Positions 34,301-42,258 of a DNA stretch of 64,000 nt are shown piece by piece. This DNA is from Gari tellinella (taxonomy: Eukaryota; Mollusca; Bivalvia; Cardiida; Psammobiidae): NCBI GenBank assembly GCA_922989275.2, contig OV277871.1, positions 65,555,848 through 65,619,847 of the forward strand, in the 5' to 3' direction. The number at the start of each line of letters is the position of its first letter. Position 1 is the first letter of the stretch. The notes under the pieces are model-generated. The model worked only from the letters and a program-made list of their open reading frames with translations, ran no database searches and was not told where the DNA came from. A program made the translations under genes and the position numbers.

Positions 34301-37300
34301 TGATCGGAATAAAAACATCGTCAAGAATAAACATTGAACTTAGTGCTTTAGATATTTTCGATCACTTGTTCTTCTCCATATACGGACGGAGTAGATACAG
34401 TACTAACTTGGCCTCAAATATTTCGCATACTATACACACGGCAACGAATAGACCGTAAAATAACAATGACCTGGTAGTTGAGAGGATAGAGTTTAATATG
34501 ATTATCTTTAAAATAATTGTTTTGCTCAGTATTCTCCACAAATCGGTTCGCATCCTGGCCAAGCTCAATCTTCTTTCTTTGAAATGTATTTCTTTTTACC
34601 TTTAATCAGCATCCAACGATAGTTAATATAAACCATGGAGCAAGTGTATATTAAGACTATATGTACAGTGGAGAATCTGTTATTCTTTCCCGTTTAAACG
34701 CAAACGTACTCAAACGCAAAGCACTAAAACGTAGAAAAGAACAACTTTTGGACAATTCTAAAATTTCATGTTTATCATGGTGGCAAACAGTTTGGAGCCT
34801 GATCAGACGCCGGGTTACCCGGCGTCTGATCTGGCTCCAAACTGTTTGCACTGGAAATAATAGTGTTAGCGTAAACGCGTTTATTGGGAAAGAATAACAG
34901 ATTCTCCACTGTATATCCTTTATTGATAATTACGAGATATGTCACAAAATGGCGTTTCAAATCTGATAAACAATTCAAACTACTATTTATCACTCTCAAT
35001 AAAAATTCAGTACATTTACAGAATAAAGTAGGTGTTTACTAATTCATTTCCGAAACTGTTTATCGCCAATTTGCTTTCAAGTCATTTAATATGTTTTTAC
35101 GCTACAAACGTATATTGCAACATGAAAAAAACATTTCAGACCCTTGTCAGAGTGGTCCTATATAGTAGATCCTGATCTGGGTCTAAACTGAATAGAACAA
35201 GAGTACACCTTACATGTACACTGTTTGTTAAAAAATGTAAAACCAATGGCACTAGAGGTCAATTTGTTTAGAGTAGAATTATGAAGTACATGATTTTGTA
35301 CAGGTACATGTATTTATATTTTAAATAACAGGTTCAATTTACGTCGTTCCCTTGGTGATCTTGATGGATCTGTTCGGCGAGGAGCTCATACCCCAGTCAA
35401 TTGGTGTCTGCTTGTATATATCAGGACTTGCTGCCATCCTCGGAGTTCCTTCAGCAGGTACAGTGGAGAAAACGTTATTCTTTCCCAATAAACGCGTTTA
35501 CGCTCAAACTGTTATTTCCAATACAAACAGTTTGGAGTCAGATCAGACGCCGGGTAACCCGGCGTCTGATCAGGCTTCAAACTGTTTGCCACTCAGCTAA
35601 ATATCAATAGTCAGACTTGTCAAGAAGTTGTTATTTTCTACATTTTAGTGCTTTGCCTGTCCTTTTGAGCATTATGAAATTTCCGAAAAATTTTAAGAAC
35701 TCATTTTCCGAAAAATGTTAAGAACTCATTTTTGGTGAATGCATACAGTTATAAAATACTATTTTCCCGGGAAAAATTTGGATTTTCGTTCCGGACGGGA
35801 CTTTTTAAGTTTCATGTCCTATTCGTAGGTTACAGCATACACTGTTTTCATAGGTAGGTTGCATTTTGTTACATCCGATTTCATTTCAATTTCTCAAAAT
35901 ATAAGCATGAAATTTTCATGGTAGTACAATTTTAGTATAAATTATTTGTACTTCAATAGATCAAATGATATTTTTTTGAAAAAAAATATTTTTGGTAAAA
36001 ATACACCAAAAAGTGAAAAAATTAGAAAAAATGGATTTTTTTAATAAAATGATCTATATCTTTTTTTTAAAGATCCGGGACTCTGTGTTTTTATTTGCTA
36101 TTTCACTAAAACTTTATGTTTTCAAGGCTAAAAACAACAAATAAAAATTTTGGTATTTAGTTTGCTACAATTTATAGGGCAAGTTTCACTGTGCCTTATT
36201 CTCCCATTATAACACAGTGGGTGGGGTAAACTTTACTCCTTTCCGGTGAAATCAAACATTTTTATTGTGGATCTTGAAAAAACTTTATTTTCAGGGTTTA
36301 TTCTTACTATGGTAATATAAATCAGGATACATTTTGTACAAATAGATCGTTTAAATAAAGTTTTAAAAACCGTAGTACAAAAAAGTAGGAATTTTTGTGA
36401 AGCTTCAATTTTAGGGGGGTAGCCTTGAAAAATCTCAAATTGTGAAAAAGAAAGGTCCGGTACCCCCACTTTTTTCACCAGTTTTTTCATAGAAACTAAT
36501 TTTACTATCAGTATGCAAAGTTTGATGAATTTGGTATTTACTTTACAAAGGTGCACCTACCCCCTTATGTAAAGCAGAACGTGCCGTATGGTTCTTATAA
36601 CAACGACACCTCCTAACAACAATGCTTGCCACTGTTCCCCCAAAAAGACGATTATTCGACGCTATTGCTTAAGCTTGTCTGCATTTATTTCTAATAATTA
36701 CATATAAGAGGACCTTTTGACAAGAACTATAATGACGAATGACAAACAGTTTGAATACACTGATCTGGTTTCAAGCTTTTTGCAAATGTAATCAAAGTCT
36801 TATTTTCCCTCCCTATAACAACCTCTTCCGAATATACACGCAACATTTGTCTCCCAGTGGGTGATGATGTAAAGAGGAAACATTGAACTCCTTTCCTTTT
36901 TCACAAAACTAAACGCAAGCACAGCGTTATAAAATATATAAAATCACAAACTATTTGAACATTATGATCAAAAATGTCTATATACAGTGGAGAATCTGTT
37001 ATTCTTTCCCGTTTAAACGCAAACGTACGCAAACGCAAAGCACTAAAACGTAGAAAAGAACAACTTTTGGACAATTCTGATAATTCTTGTTTATCTTGTT
37101 GGCAAACAGTTTGGAGCCTGATCAGACGCCGGGTTACCCGGCGTCTGATCTGGCTCCAAACTGTTTGCACTGCAAATAATAGTTTTAGCGTAAACGCGTT
37201 TATTGGGAACGAATAATAGATTCTCCACTGTAGGGGCACACAGCCGGGAGCCACATCAGACGCGGCGTCTGAGCTGGCTTTCTACTGCTTGCAATACTCT

Positions 37301-37972
37301 TTTAATGTTCAAAAGACAGTTGGCTCCGAACTTGTTTTCTATTTGCTACAGTGAGGAAAACGCTTTTTTCCTAATAAACACGTTCATGATAAAGAGACAA
37401 TCGCCTTCTTTTGCAAACAGGTCCGAGTCAGATAAAACGAGAAGCCGGTGAATTGTCTGTTAAAATTCTACAAGTCTTTAATAATAAATATTTCCCTACA
37501 TTTTAGTGCAATGCGTTTGCATTTAGTTTGCGTTTAAACGGAAAAGAATAACACTTTTTTATACATTATGAAATATAATATACTTTCAAACCATAAAAAT
37601 GCTTTTTTGAAGTATATATAAGCTGCTCATTCGAGAATAATATGAATTATTCAAATTTGGTTGCTTACAACTTGCATCTGATGGTGAATAATTCGCCGAG
37701 TAAGCGGGTGTCTGGTCTGGAGTAAACGCGTCTATCGGTAATGAAAAACGTCTTTTTCACTGAAGCTGCAACATTTATGTTGATAAAATCGCTAAAATGT
37801 GTATAAATGTGCATCTGTTTTAGGTTGGCTGTTTGACGCAACTCAAAGCTATACCGCCAGTTTTCTCTTCTGTGGAGGACTTTTTATGTGTTCCGTGATC
37901 TTCAATATGTTTGTTCTGTGTGTGCCTAACAAACAACACCCTGAGCAAATTGACGAAGAGAAAGATGTGTGA
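22197..37972 (+). CDS. MCT-1, monocarboxylate transporter-like gene (SLC16 family), six exons, exon 3 interrupted
   Basis: Predicted plasma-membrane proton-linked solute carrier of the SLC16 family; the substrate cannot be told from sequence. The N terminus has the family signature DGGYGW (residues 8-13) just before the first membrane segment, and exon 3 has the second family motif RYFDKRRGLALGIA at the TM4-5 region. Six exons (22197-22392, 28577-28720, 30878-32553, 33473-33643, 35332-35457, 37824-37972) all join in phase 1 with GT-AG junctions. When the three MITEs in exon 3 are discounted the coding length is 1701 nt (566 residues plus stop), in the family's usual range. TM1-6, a long cytoplasmic loop and TM7-12 follow the MFS plan. 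The MITEs introduce in-frame stops (first at 31396-31398), so function depends on removal by splicing; otherwise it is a pseudogene. Paralogue of MCT-2 downstream. Confidence 0.85.
22826..23660. repeat. Tandem array of TTAA-h2-derived units in MCT-1 intron 1
   Basis: Five hairpin units at about 22826, 23100, 23270, 23443 and 23605. The last four are spaced about 167-173 bp and linked by a TATAATCATGAATAT-type spacer. They derive from the interior of TTAA-h2. Confidence 0.75.
23980..24199 (-). mobile_element. TA-250 MITE, degraded
   Basis: AATCAGACGCCGGGTAACCC stem-loop and right end ACTTCTCTACTGTA; left end lost. Confidence 0.7.
24390..24956. mobile_element. TA-D MITE, longer uninterrupted copy
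   Basis: AGTGGTAAATACGC to GCATATTTACCACTGCA. It has about 200 bp of extra interior (near 24541-24740) compared with the copy at 15207-15765. Confidence 0.75.
25176..25292. mobile_element. Foldback MITE
   Basis: GGCGTTCTAGCGAAATAAAC and GTTTATTTTGCTTGAACGCC ends with CATGAATCGC / GCGATTCATG at the centre. Confidence 0.75.
25300..25695. other. Intron 1 sequence without recognised features
   Basis: No repeat ends or exons seen. Confidence 0.4.
25703..25927 (-). mobile_element. TA-250 MITE lacking the stem-loop core
   Basis: Both TIRs are present (TACAGTGGATAATC / GATTATCCACTGTA), but the core is cut to CAGATCAGACTCCAAACTG, a clean loss of one arm and the loop. Confidence 0.88.
26174..26279. 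repeat. 106-bp direct duplication, left copy
   Basis: TATCTATTATGTATATAATC to CTTTCTATCTTA, almost identical to 26526-26631. It lies immediately left of the inserted TA-250 MITE. Confidence 0.85.
26278..26527 (+). mobile_element. TA-250 MITE between 106-bp duplicates
   Basis: TATAGTGGATAATC to GTTTCTCCACTGTA, 250 bp, stem-loop GATCAGACGCCGGGTTACGC. It is bracketed by the two copies of the duplication. Confidence 0.88.
26526..26788 (+). mobile_element. 106-bp duplicate plus the rest of an older TA-250 host
   Basis: 26526-26631 repeats 26174-26279. The sequence then continues as a forward TA-250 copy (GCAAACAGTTTGAAGGC, ACGCCGAGTATCCCGGC) to CTCCTCTGTA at 26788, with a G-run at 26745-26764. 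Confidence 0.75.
26990..27420. repeat. Dispersed repeat with GTCCGTCC motif
   Basis: CGTCCGTATGTACGTCCGACC followed by long low-complexity text, like interspersed repeats I know from mollusc genomes. A similar repeat may lie at 38050-38400. Confidence 0.45.
27447..27517. repeat. Shared stem-loop in a decayed element
   Basis: CAAACAGTTTAGATCC, GAAACGCCGAGTAACTTGGC and TTCATTTTGATTC. Outer ends not found. Confidence 0.6.
27648..27898 (-). mobile_element. TA-250 MITE, complete
   Basis: TACAGTGGAGAAAACG to GATTCTCCACTGTA. Lies in MCT-1 intron 1. Confidence 0.92.
28067..28254. mobile_element. TTAA-h1 MITE
   Basis: TTAACACTCTTACCGC to GGCAGTGAAAAAGTTAA. One arm of the stem-loop is shortened (AATGCGGCGTCTGATC). 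It may sit in an older TTAA-h2-like host. Confidence 0.75.
28577..28720 (+). CDS. MCT-1 exon 2
   Basis: Acceptor TCTCTTTCAG|GACC and donor TTCAGG|GTAAAT. It encodes TM2-TM3 (GPIYAAVINRFGVRVS...FTYSLIQG). At 144 nt it equals MCT-2 exon 2. The 3' end of this exon and the start of intron 2 are echoed in a decayed tandem array at 29445-29850. Confidence 0.88.
29303..29441. mobile_element. Foldback MITE in MCT-1 intron 2
   Basis: ATCACTACAGTGTG and CACACTGTAGTGAT ends. Inner arms GTTGTGTATTCCAGATC and GATCTGGATTACACAATC. Confidence 0.78.
29445..29850 (+). repeat. Decayed tandem array copied from the exon 2 / intron 2 junction
   Basis: About ten degenerate units of roughly 45-48 bp share TACTTTACGTATAGCATAAT followed by TCAGGGTGAATATGAA. 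This matches the end of exon 2 and the start of intron 2 (MCT-1: TACTTTACATATAGCCTAAT then TCAGGGTAAATATTAA; MCT-2: TACTTTACGTATGGCATAAT then CCAGGGTAATTATA). Several units keep AGGGT and resemble splice donors. Confidence 0.72.
30463..30697 (+). mobile_element. TA-250 MITE
   Basis: TACAGAGGAGAATCTG to TTTTCTCCACTGTA with a short internal loss in the left part. Stem-loop GATCAAACGTCGGGTTACCC. Confidence 0.87.
30726..30847. mobile_element. Foldback MITE just upstream of MCT-1 exon 3
   Basis: AAGCGTTTGAGTTACGTG pairs with GAGTTATCTCAAACGCTT; TTGGTCAGATTTG with CAAATTTGACCAA. It ends 30 bases before the exon, so the branch point probably lies in or beside it. Confidence 0.75.
30878..32553 (+). 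CDS. MCT-1 exon 3, interrupted by three MITEs
   Basis: Acceptor TTATTGCAG|GTATT, donor ATCGGCG|GTAAGT. Coding blocks are 30878-31310, 31521-31699, 32003-32026 and 32275-32553. They encode TM4-TM6, the central cytoplasmic loop and TM7-TM8. The gaps are a TTAA-h1 MITE (31307-31520), a TA-E MITE (31698-32002) and a TA-250 MITE (32025-32274). Reduced to one target copy each, the exon is 915 nt and stays open from end to end. Loop residues REEQLNNYKQITHTSSLP align with REEQLNIYEMSAHKTSLP of the uninterrupted MCT-2 exon, and LLEKLFPRKLVTNTK with VLEKFFPKRIVTEVK. Confidence 0.85.
31307..31520. mobile_element. TTAA-h1 MITE inside MCT-1 exon 3
   Basis: TTAACCCCTTTTCTGCC to GACAGGCAAAGGGTTAA. Stem-loop CAGATCGGACGCCGCCTTAC at about 31431. 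The net insert is 210 nt with an in-frame stop at 31396-31398. Confidence 0.88.
31698..32002. mobile_element. TA-E MITE inside MCT-1 exon 3
   Basis: TACAGTACTGAATCTTATT to AATAAGGTTCAGTACTGTA. Net insert 303 nt. The subterminal parts repeat TTCGCTTGCGATT and CAATTCGATGGC. Confidence 0.87.
32025..32274 (+). mobile_element. TA-250 MITE inside MCT-1 exon 3
   Basis: A complete 250-bp copy (TACAGTGGAGAATCTG to TTTTCTCCACTGTA) with an intact stem-loop. Net insert 248 nt. The joint with the exon makes a CTCCACTGTACAG sequence that looks like a splice acceptor. Confidence 0.92.
32772..33056. repeat. Minisatellite inside a TA-flanked MITE, MCT-1 intron 3
   Basis: About six units of 43-44 bp (TTCGCCTCGTCTTATATTAA then TTTTTAATGGCACTGTATA) lie between inverted ends ATATGGAATATACAGTGCC and GCACTGTATATTCCATAT. 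Confidence 0.8.
33473..33643 (+). CDS. MCT-1 exon 4
   Basis: Acceptor TGTGTTTCAG|GTACAA, donor GGCATAA|GTAAGT. It encodes TM9-TM10 (GTIGRFLCGIVVDIACINR...). At 171 nt it equals MCT-2 exon 4. Confidence 0.88.
33845..33912. repeat. Long perfect stem-loop
   Basis: GCAAACAGTGTAGACTCTGG, CAGACGCCGCATAATGCGGC and mirrored arms. Flanked by a CCATATATTGG-type motif, as at 46605-46692. Confidence 0.75.
33985..34182. mobile_element. TTAA-h1 MITE, left end unclear
   Basis: Stem-loop GATCAGATGCCGTCTTACGC at about 34113, right end AAGTGAAGGGGTTAA. Confidence 0.65.
34664..34913 (+). mobile_element. TA-250 MITE, complete
   Basis: TACAGTGGAGAATCTG to GATTCTCCACTGTA, 250 bp; MCT-1 intron 4. Confidence 0.92.
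35332..35457 (+). CDS. MCT-1 exon 5
   Basis: Acceptor AAATAACAG|GTTCAA. The donor is CAGCAG|GTACAG, whose bases from +2 onward belong to a TA-250 MITE that starts at 35459. It encodes the TM11 region (VVPLVILMDLFGEELIPQ...). At 126 nt it equals MCT-2 exon 5. Confidence 0.87.
35459..35656 (-). mobile_element. TA-250 MITE in the MCT-1 exon 5 donor, 3'-truncated
   Basis: Begins with the T of the donor GT, giving CAG|GTACAGTGG. The copy stops at AGTGCTTTGC, after which unrelated AT-rich repeat sequence starts. Confidence 0.88.
35660..36570. other. AT-rich repeat-like sequence in MCT-1 intron 5
   Basis: Twice AAAATGTTAAGAACTCATTT-like, many homopolymer runs, and GTGGGTGGGGTAAACTTTAC, whose inverse recurs at 49935. 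Probably an interspersed repeat, no gene. Confidence 0.45.
36572..36888. mobile_element. TA-350 MITE, degraded
   Basis: ACAACGACACCTCC and CTTCCGAATATACACGC mark it. The stem-loop is reduced to CACTGATCTGG. Confidence 0.6.
36983..37232 (+). mobile_element. TA-250 MITE, complete
   Basis: TACAGTGGAGAATCTG to GATTCTCCACTGTA, 250 bp; MCT-1 intron 5. Confidence 0.92.
37345..37765. mobile_element. Two degraded TA-250 MITEs
   Basis: A reverse copy at 37345-37560 (CCTAATAAACACG, GCGTTTAAACGGAAAAG) and the right part of a forward copy at 37680-37762 (TTCGCCGAGTAAGCGGGTG). Confidence 0.6.
37824..37972 (+). CDS. MCT-1 exon 6 (terminal)
   Basis: Acceptor CTGTTTTAG|GTTGGC. It encodes TM12 (GWLFDATQSYTASFLFCGG...) and a short acidic tail, ending DEEKDV at TGA 37970-37972. 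A TA-250 left-end fragment begins 17 bases after the stop, so the 3' UTR is probably part MITE. No clear polyadenylation signal outside repeats was seen. Confidence 0.85.
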
Positions 37973-37988
37973 AACATACAGTATAATG

Positions 37989-38045
37989 ATCCAGTGGAGA
38001 AGATGTTATTGTTTCTGTTTAAACGCAACCGAATGTATAAAATTA
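37989..38045 (+). mobile_element. TA-250 left-end fragment after the MCT-1 stop codon
   Basis: CCAGTGGAGAAGATG and CTGTTTAAACGCAACCG. Probably in the 3' UTR. Confidence 0.65.
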
Positions 38046-38049
38046 TTTT

Positions 38050-38400
38050 TATGCTCCCGCACGACGTAGTTGGGGGGGGGGGGGGGATTGTTTTTGCCAT
38101 GCCTGTCTGTTGGTCTGTATGTTTGTCTGTATGTCTAACTGTTTGTATGTCACTCCACAACTTTAACCGTTGTCATAACTTTGGAACTACATGTGATATA
38201 TATTTCATGTTTAGCATGTGTACTCAAATTAAAAAGCTCTTGAGCCCCATGTAACTTTGGTTATGCCCAACAAAGATTAAGGTCATTTAAAGGTTTTATA
38301 GTGTAAAACTAACATTGACCATCACTTTAGAGCTGCATGTGATACAGCCTTCATACTGGGCATGTGTTCTTATCTCAAGGAAGCATTTGTCCTCAGTAAA
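38050..38400. repeat. Dispersed repeat with G-run and TGTCTGT stretches
   Basis: G-run at about 38071-38086, TCTGTATGTTTGTCTGTATG, then GTAACTTTGGTTATGCCC text of interspersed-repeat type. The G-run may be an assembly weak point. Confidence 0.45.
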
Positions 38401-38429
38401 AGTTGGGTTATGTCAGTTAATATCCAAGA

Positions 38430-38679
38430 TACAGTGGCGAGAACTTTATTCTTTTCAAATAAACGCGTTTACGCTAAAACTATTATTGCAACAACAAACA
38501 GTTTTACCCAGATCAAGCGCCGAGTAACTCGGCGGCTTGTCAGGTACCAAACTGTTTGCCACAATGATTAAAATGAATGGTCAGAATTGTCTAAAGGTTG
38601 TCCATTTATGCGTTTTATTGCGATACGTTTGCGTTTCGTTTGCGTTTAAACTTGAAAAAATAACGTTTTCTAAACTGTA
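38430..38679 (-). mobile_element. TA-250 MITE, divergent
   Basis: TACAGTGGCGAGAAC to TTTTCTAAACTGTA. Stem-loop AGCGCCGAGTAACTCGGCG. Confidence 0.82.
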
Positions 38680-38711
38680 AGTTAAAGTTCATGGTCATAT
38701 CTAGATTGGTA

Positions 38712-38793
38712 TGAGTGACAAATAGTTTGGATCCTGATCAGACGCCGCGTAACGCGGCGTCTGATCTGGATCCAAGCTGTTTGCTCAATCGAC
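38712..38793. repeat. Shared stem-loop, TTAA-h1 type
   Basis: CAAATAGTTTGGATCC, GATCAGACGCCGCGTAACGC and mirror, then GCTCAATCGACTTTATAAG. Outer ends not found. Confidence 0.7.
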
Positions 38794-39028
38794 TTTATAA
38801 GACTTCGGTATTTCTCATTTCCATATTTCTATGTAACTATACCTAAAATTTAAATTAGAGAAATAAAAAATTACCATGATGGTTTGGTATGATATAAAAA
38901 ATTCCACGGTGTTGTCTTATTTTTTAAAACCTCTCATGTAGTATCCACATGACCTCAGAAAGGAAGACGCATGCACTACAACAATCAAAAAACCAACTAT
39001 CCATATATGAATATATAATATTAAACCC

Positions 39029-39553
39029 TTTAAAGAGGCTCGCAACCGGATTTAGCATTAAAAATAGTAATTTGTAAATATATGTCAAATGCTTATATAA
39101 ATGGATAAAATTTAGTTTTGGATAATAAATTCTGTTAAAAAATGCATTTCAAAAAAAAAAGGAAGAAGCTCTGGTGGGATTCGAACCTGTGACCATCCAT
39201 GCGGAGACAAACATGAAAACAAAGGCAAACGCCTTAACCACGCGGCTAATGGGGCTCTCTATCTATACGGTAGCGAATTAACGTACTTCACTGGTAGCGA
39301 TTGATTTATACATATTCGGCTCGGGTTTATGTCTGGGTCCGTGTAGAGACGCAGCAACAACAACTATACCGTTAGCTAACGCTATAGAAAAACGATGGAA
39401 AATATCTAAAAAAAGATTCGGTGACAATTCTTGAGACTTTTTTTGGACTGATCATATTTTGTTAAGAGGCCAAATAATGCCACAAATTTGCTTTTATTTG
39501 AGTATTTTATTTTATTTTGACAAGTACACCATCCGGTTGCGAGTCCCTTTAAC
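39029..39553. mobile_element. TTAA-ended element carrying a tRNA-like sequence
   Basis: Inverted ends TTTAAAGAGGCTCGCAACCG and CGGTTGCGAGTCCCTTTAA, 525 bp, with AT-rich arms. It contains a minus-strand tRNA-like region. A fragment of the same end occurs near 50920. Confidence 0.75.
39168..39258 (-). tRNA. tRNA-like sequence (probable pseudo-tRNA)
   Basis: The minus strand has an A-box-like TAGCCGCGTGGTTAAGGCG and a B box GGTTCGAATCCCACC at the spacing of a long-variable-arm tRNA. The acceptor ends (GAGCCCC and ACCAGAGCT) do not pair well and it lies in a mobile element, so a functional tRNA is unlikely. An RNA polymerase III promoter may remain. Confidence 0.55.
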
Positions 39554-39842
39554 GGCAGAACTTGGGTTCATTTTGCAAACAGTAATTATACTAATGCGAC
39601 ACCGAGTAATTGAACGTCTGATTAGGATCACAACTGTTTGTAACTCTCACCTTATGAAAAAGGGTTTTTCTTAATTGTTGATATTTACTTGCTAGTCTCA
39701 ATAAAAGATTCAAACAATTTATGTCTAGATGTCTGATTAGGACCGGAAATGTTTGGTTCCTCTGGTGAAGATTTGTCAGATAAAATGGCGCTAAAATTAA
39801 AATATAAAAAGTGCACACGGAAAATATGAAGCACATGCTATT

Positions 39843-39910
39843 GTACCGTGGAGAAGGCGTTACTCTTCACCATTTAAACGCAAACTTAACGCAAACGCAT
39901 TGTTGTAAAT
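39843..39910 (+). mobile_element. TA-250 left-end fragment
   Basis: TACCGTGGAGAAGGCG and ATTTAAACGCAAAC. Confidence 0.6.
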
Positions 39911-39926
39911 AAGTACGAAATACTAA

Positions 39927-40100
39927 AGCAGGAAACGCAACACAAACAATACACCCACCTCTCGAGCAGAACACACACACAGTCATACCATAACAAAACA
40001 CACACACACACACACACACAAACGCGCGAGCAATACCATTCCTTCATCTACACACTAAATAGAAAACAACACGCAAGACAAACATAAAGCAAAGTGAATA
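39927..40100 (-). repeat. Dispersed repeat with (AC)n, inverse of 9532-9735
   Basis: CAGGAAACGCAACACAAAC, ACACAC run at 40000-40020, then CAACACGCAAGACAAACATA. Confidence 0.7.
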
Positions 40101-41537
40101 TAGGAGCCCGCCTTGGTATGGTCAGTAGCAATCAATAATTAATTATAAATTAATTATTAACAACCACTGGGGGTTAAACCTGGGTTTAGGGGCGCACAAC
40201 CTCAATCTTATCTCCTATATTCACATATAAAGACGAACAGTGTACATAAAATATAGACCCTGTTCCACAACCTTACAATCAAAAAGACCGCCAACACAGT
40301 AAGTAAATACATGTAAAACATCTAACAAAAATTCTATGACAAGATTATTAGTAACACGGGAAAGAATTAAACATTCAAGCCCATGTTCAAGATAACCAAC
40401 TATGGCAACGGTAAAATTGTACTCATGCGAAAAGTCTGTAGTCACGAGTAACTGTAAGACATTGATGGGCTCAGGGTACGACAGAGAGGGAGAGAAAAAA
40501 CAAAGCACGAAAATCCGACATAACTCTCCCGGTTTAATTACGATTCAGGGTCACGCGGTGTATTTGCATTTTTGTGTCCGCATGTCCTCTGAAGTGTGCA
40601 TGCGCGTAGATAGATAGATATATTTATTTCGATAAAAAGTGTACATAACATGGCAAAGCATAATTTTAGCAAAATATATGAGAGCTATGTCATGCGCACT
40701 ATAGAAACCAAGGATAACACAAAAAGGAACAAAAATCTTTATTTCCTTTGTGGTCCTTATATGTGCGTATATAAATAGGGAAAGGATTTTCATTCATATA
40801 CAGTCGCAAAACGATAGTTACTACAAGATGTACGTAATTTTGGAGGGATATCGGTCGTTCGTTTACCCATAACTGAAGGCCATCTCGGATCGGTAAGTAA
40901 GTTTGTTTCATGAATAAAGTACTTTATTTATACGTTCCAGAAAAAAAGCGTTTATCTATCCGCGCAAAAATAGCATTCTTTTACGAAGCGTTTAAACTTC
41001 GTGATTCTAATATAATTCGTTAACGAATTATTTTTTTACACGGGCTAGCTACCGGTTCGTCAAAACTGATATATTAAACGAAAAGTTGTTTCGCTAAACT
41101 GATATCACATAGTAAACAAAATGTTGTTTCGTCAAACTGATAGTTGTATTGTGATGAGGTGTACATGTCTCCCATCAGGTCTGATGCTATGAAAGCCTGA
41201 ATTGATGCACACCTTTTTTATAACTTTTTCTTGAAAGTCGCCTTTATTATGATTGGATGAATGCGTTGTGATTCAAAATTAATACCATGTGTACACGTTC
41301 AAGGTGCAAATGACCTGTGTATAGTCCGATAAAGACACGCATGTAGGGGAGAAGACGTTATAGGAACAGCTATTTTTATAATGACAACATCGCTAATTTT
41401 AGAATTACAACATCGCAATATTTAGAACAAGACATGTTCAGACACGCCGTCAATACCCTAGTCAATAAATAGAAACGGATATCAGAACGAGGCTCGACGG
41501 AACGTATCAAAAGAAGGTGTATCACAGATCTTTTCAT

Positions 41538-41860
41538 TTAGACTTTGGACTTCGAACAGTCAAGGTGTCTACTTTCCGAGTCAACTTGGGTAACGGTCGG
41601 TACTTTGAAGTGACAAAATGGAAAGGCGATACGAGACAAAAGGCATGTGTTTCCAACCTTCCGAGTACGCGAAATTGAACAACTTGATACCGGACATAGG
41701 AAACGCCGCAACCGTATTGAACTCGATTGTACCCTGTATCGCAGAGTGATCATATGAACCAGATAGGAGCCCTGCAGTTCTCCGAGTGCAACCAAAACAC
41801 TTACGCCGATTGATGATATCAAATCGGACACAGTTACGATAAATAGACAATCAATTAGAA
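41538..41860 (+). pseudogene. PC4-like single-stranded DNA-binding domain remnant
   Basis: The frame from about 41550 reads TFRVNLGNGRYFEVTKWKGD, and after a one-base shift the strand reads PSEYAKLNNLIP. Together they resemble the PC4/p15 C-terminal fold (beta-strand core, then a helix after a PSxW/Y motif). A stop follows at about 41748. No start or splice context was found. The assignment rests on motif recognition only. Confidence 0.4.
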
Positions 41861-42012
41861 TAGAGACAGCAGTATAAAAGGAGAGGCAACAACCATTCAA
41901 TTTACTCTTCACTGAAACACTGACAGATTCTGGTGCGGGTGTGCTAAACAGCATGGCTCAGAACAAATATAACGAACATAGACTGAAAACGTTTGACAGT
42001 TAGCCTAAACAG

Positions 42013-42258
42013 ATGGTACCCAAAAAGTACGGCCTTGCGAAATGTGGGTTCCTATACGCGGGTCAAGGGGGTAGAGTGGGGTGTTTTCAACGCGGCGTCA
42101 TCCTACGCGACCGGGAACGAACGGACGATCCTTGCAAAGAACATTTCACATGGAACCGAAACTGCGATATTTCGAAAATGGTCGGGTGGAAAGATAGCGT
42201 CAAGGTGACCAAAACAGGATTTGAAACAGATTACTGTACCGTCGAACAGTGGCATTGA
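42013..42258 (+). pseudogene. BIR-like domain frame (inhibitor-of-apoptosis type), zinc site incomplete
   Basis: An 81-residue open frame holds the spaced pattern GF.Y.G, CF, DDP, EH, W and C that marks a BIR zinc fold. The second cysteine of the CxxC pair is replaced by Arg (GCFQRG), so zinc binding as in IAP proteins is unlikely. It lies between the long inverted ends, 160 bases after the PC4-like remnant. BIR genes are greatly expanded in bivalves and also occur in some DNA viruses; origin unresolved. Confidence 0.5.

Noticed and set aside
39168..39258. Functional tRNA gene
   Set aside because: A and B boxes are present, but the acceptor stem does not pair convincingly and the sequence lies in a mobile element.
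40402..40617. Frame VKLYSCEKSVVTSNCKTLMG
   Set aside because: Lies in repeat-like sequence, shows no family resemblance and no splice or start support.
42013..42258. Working inhibitor-of-apoptosis gene
   Set aside because: Single short frame, one zinc cysteine replaced, no other IAP domain, no splice context.
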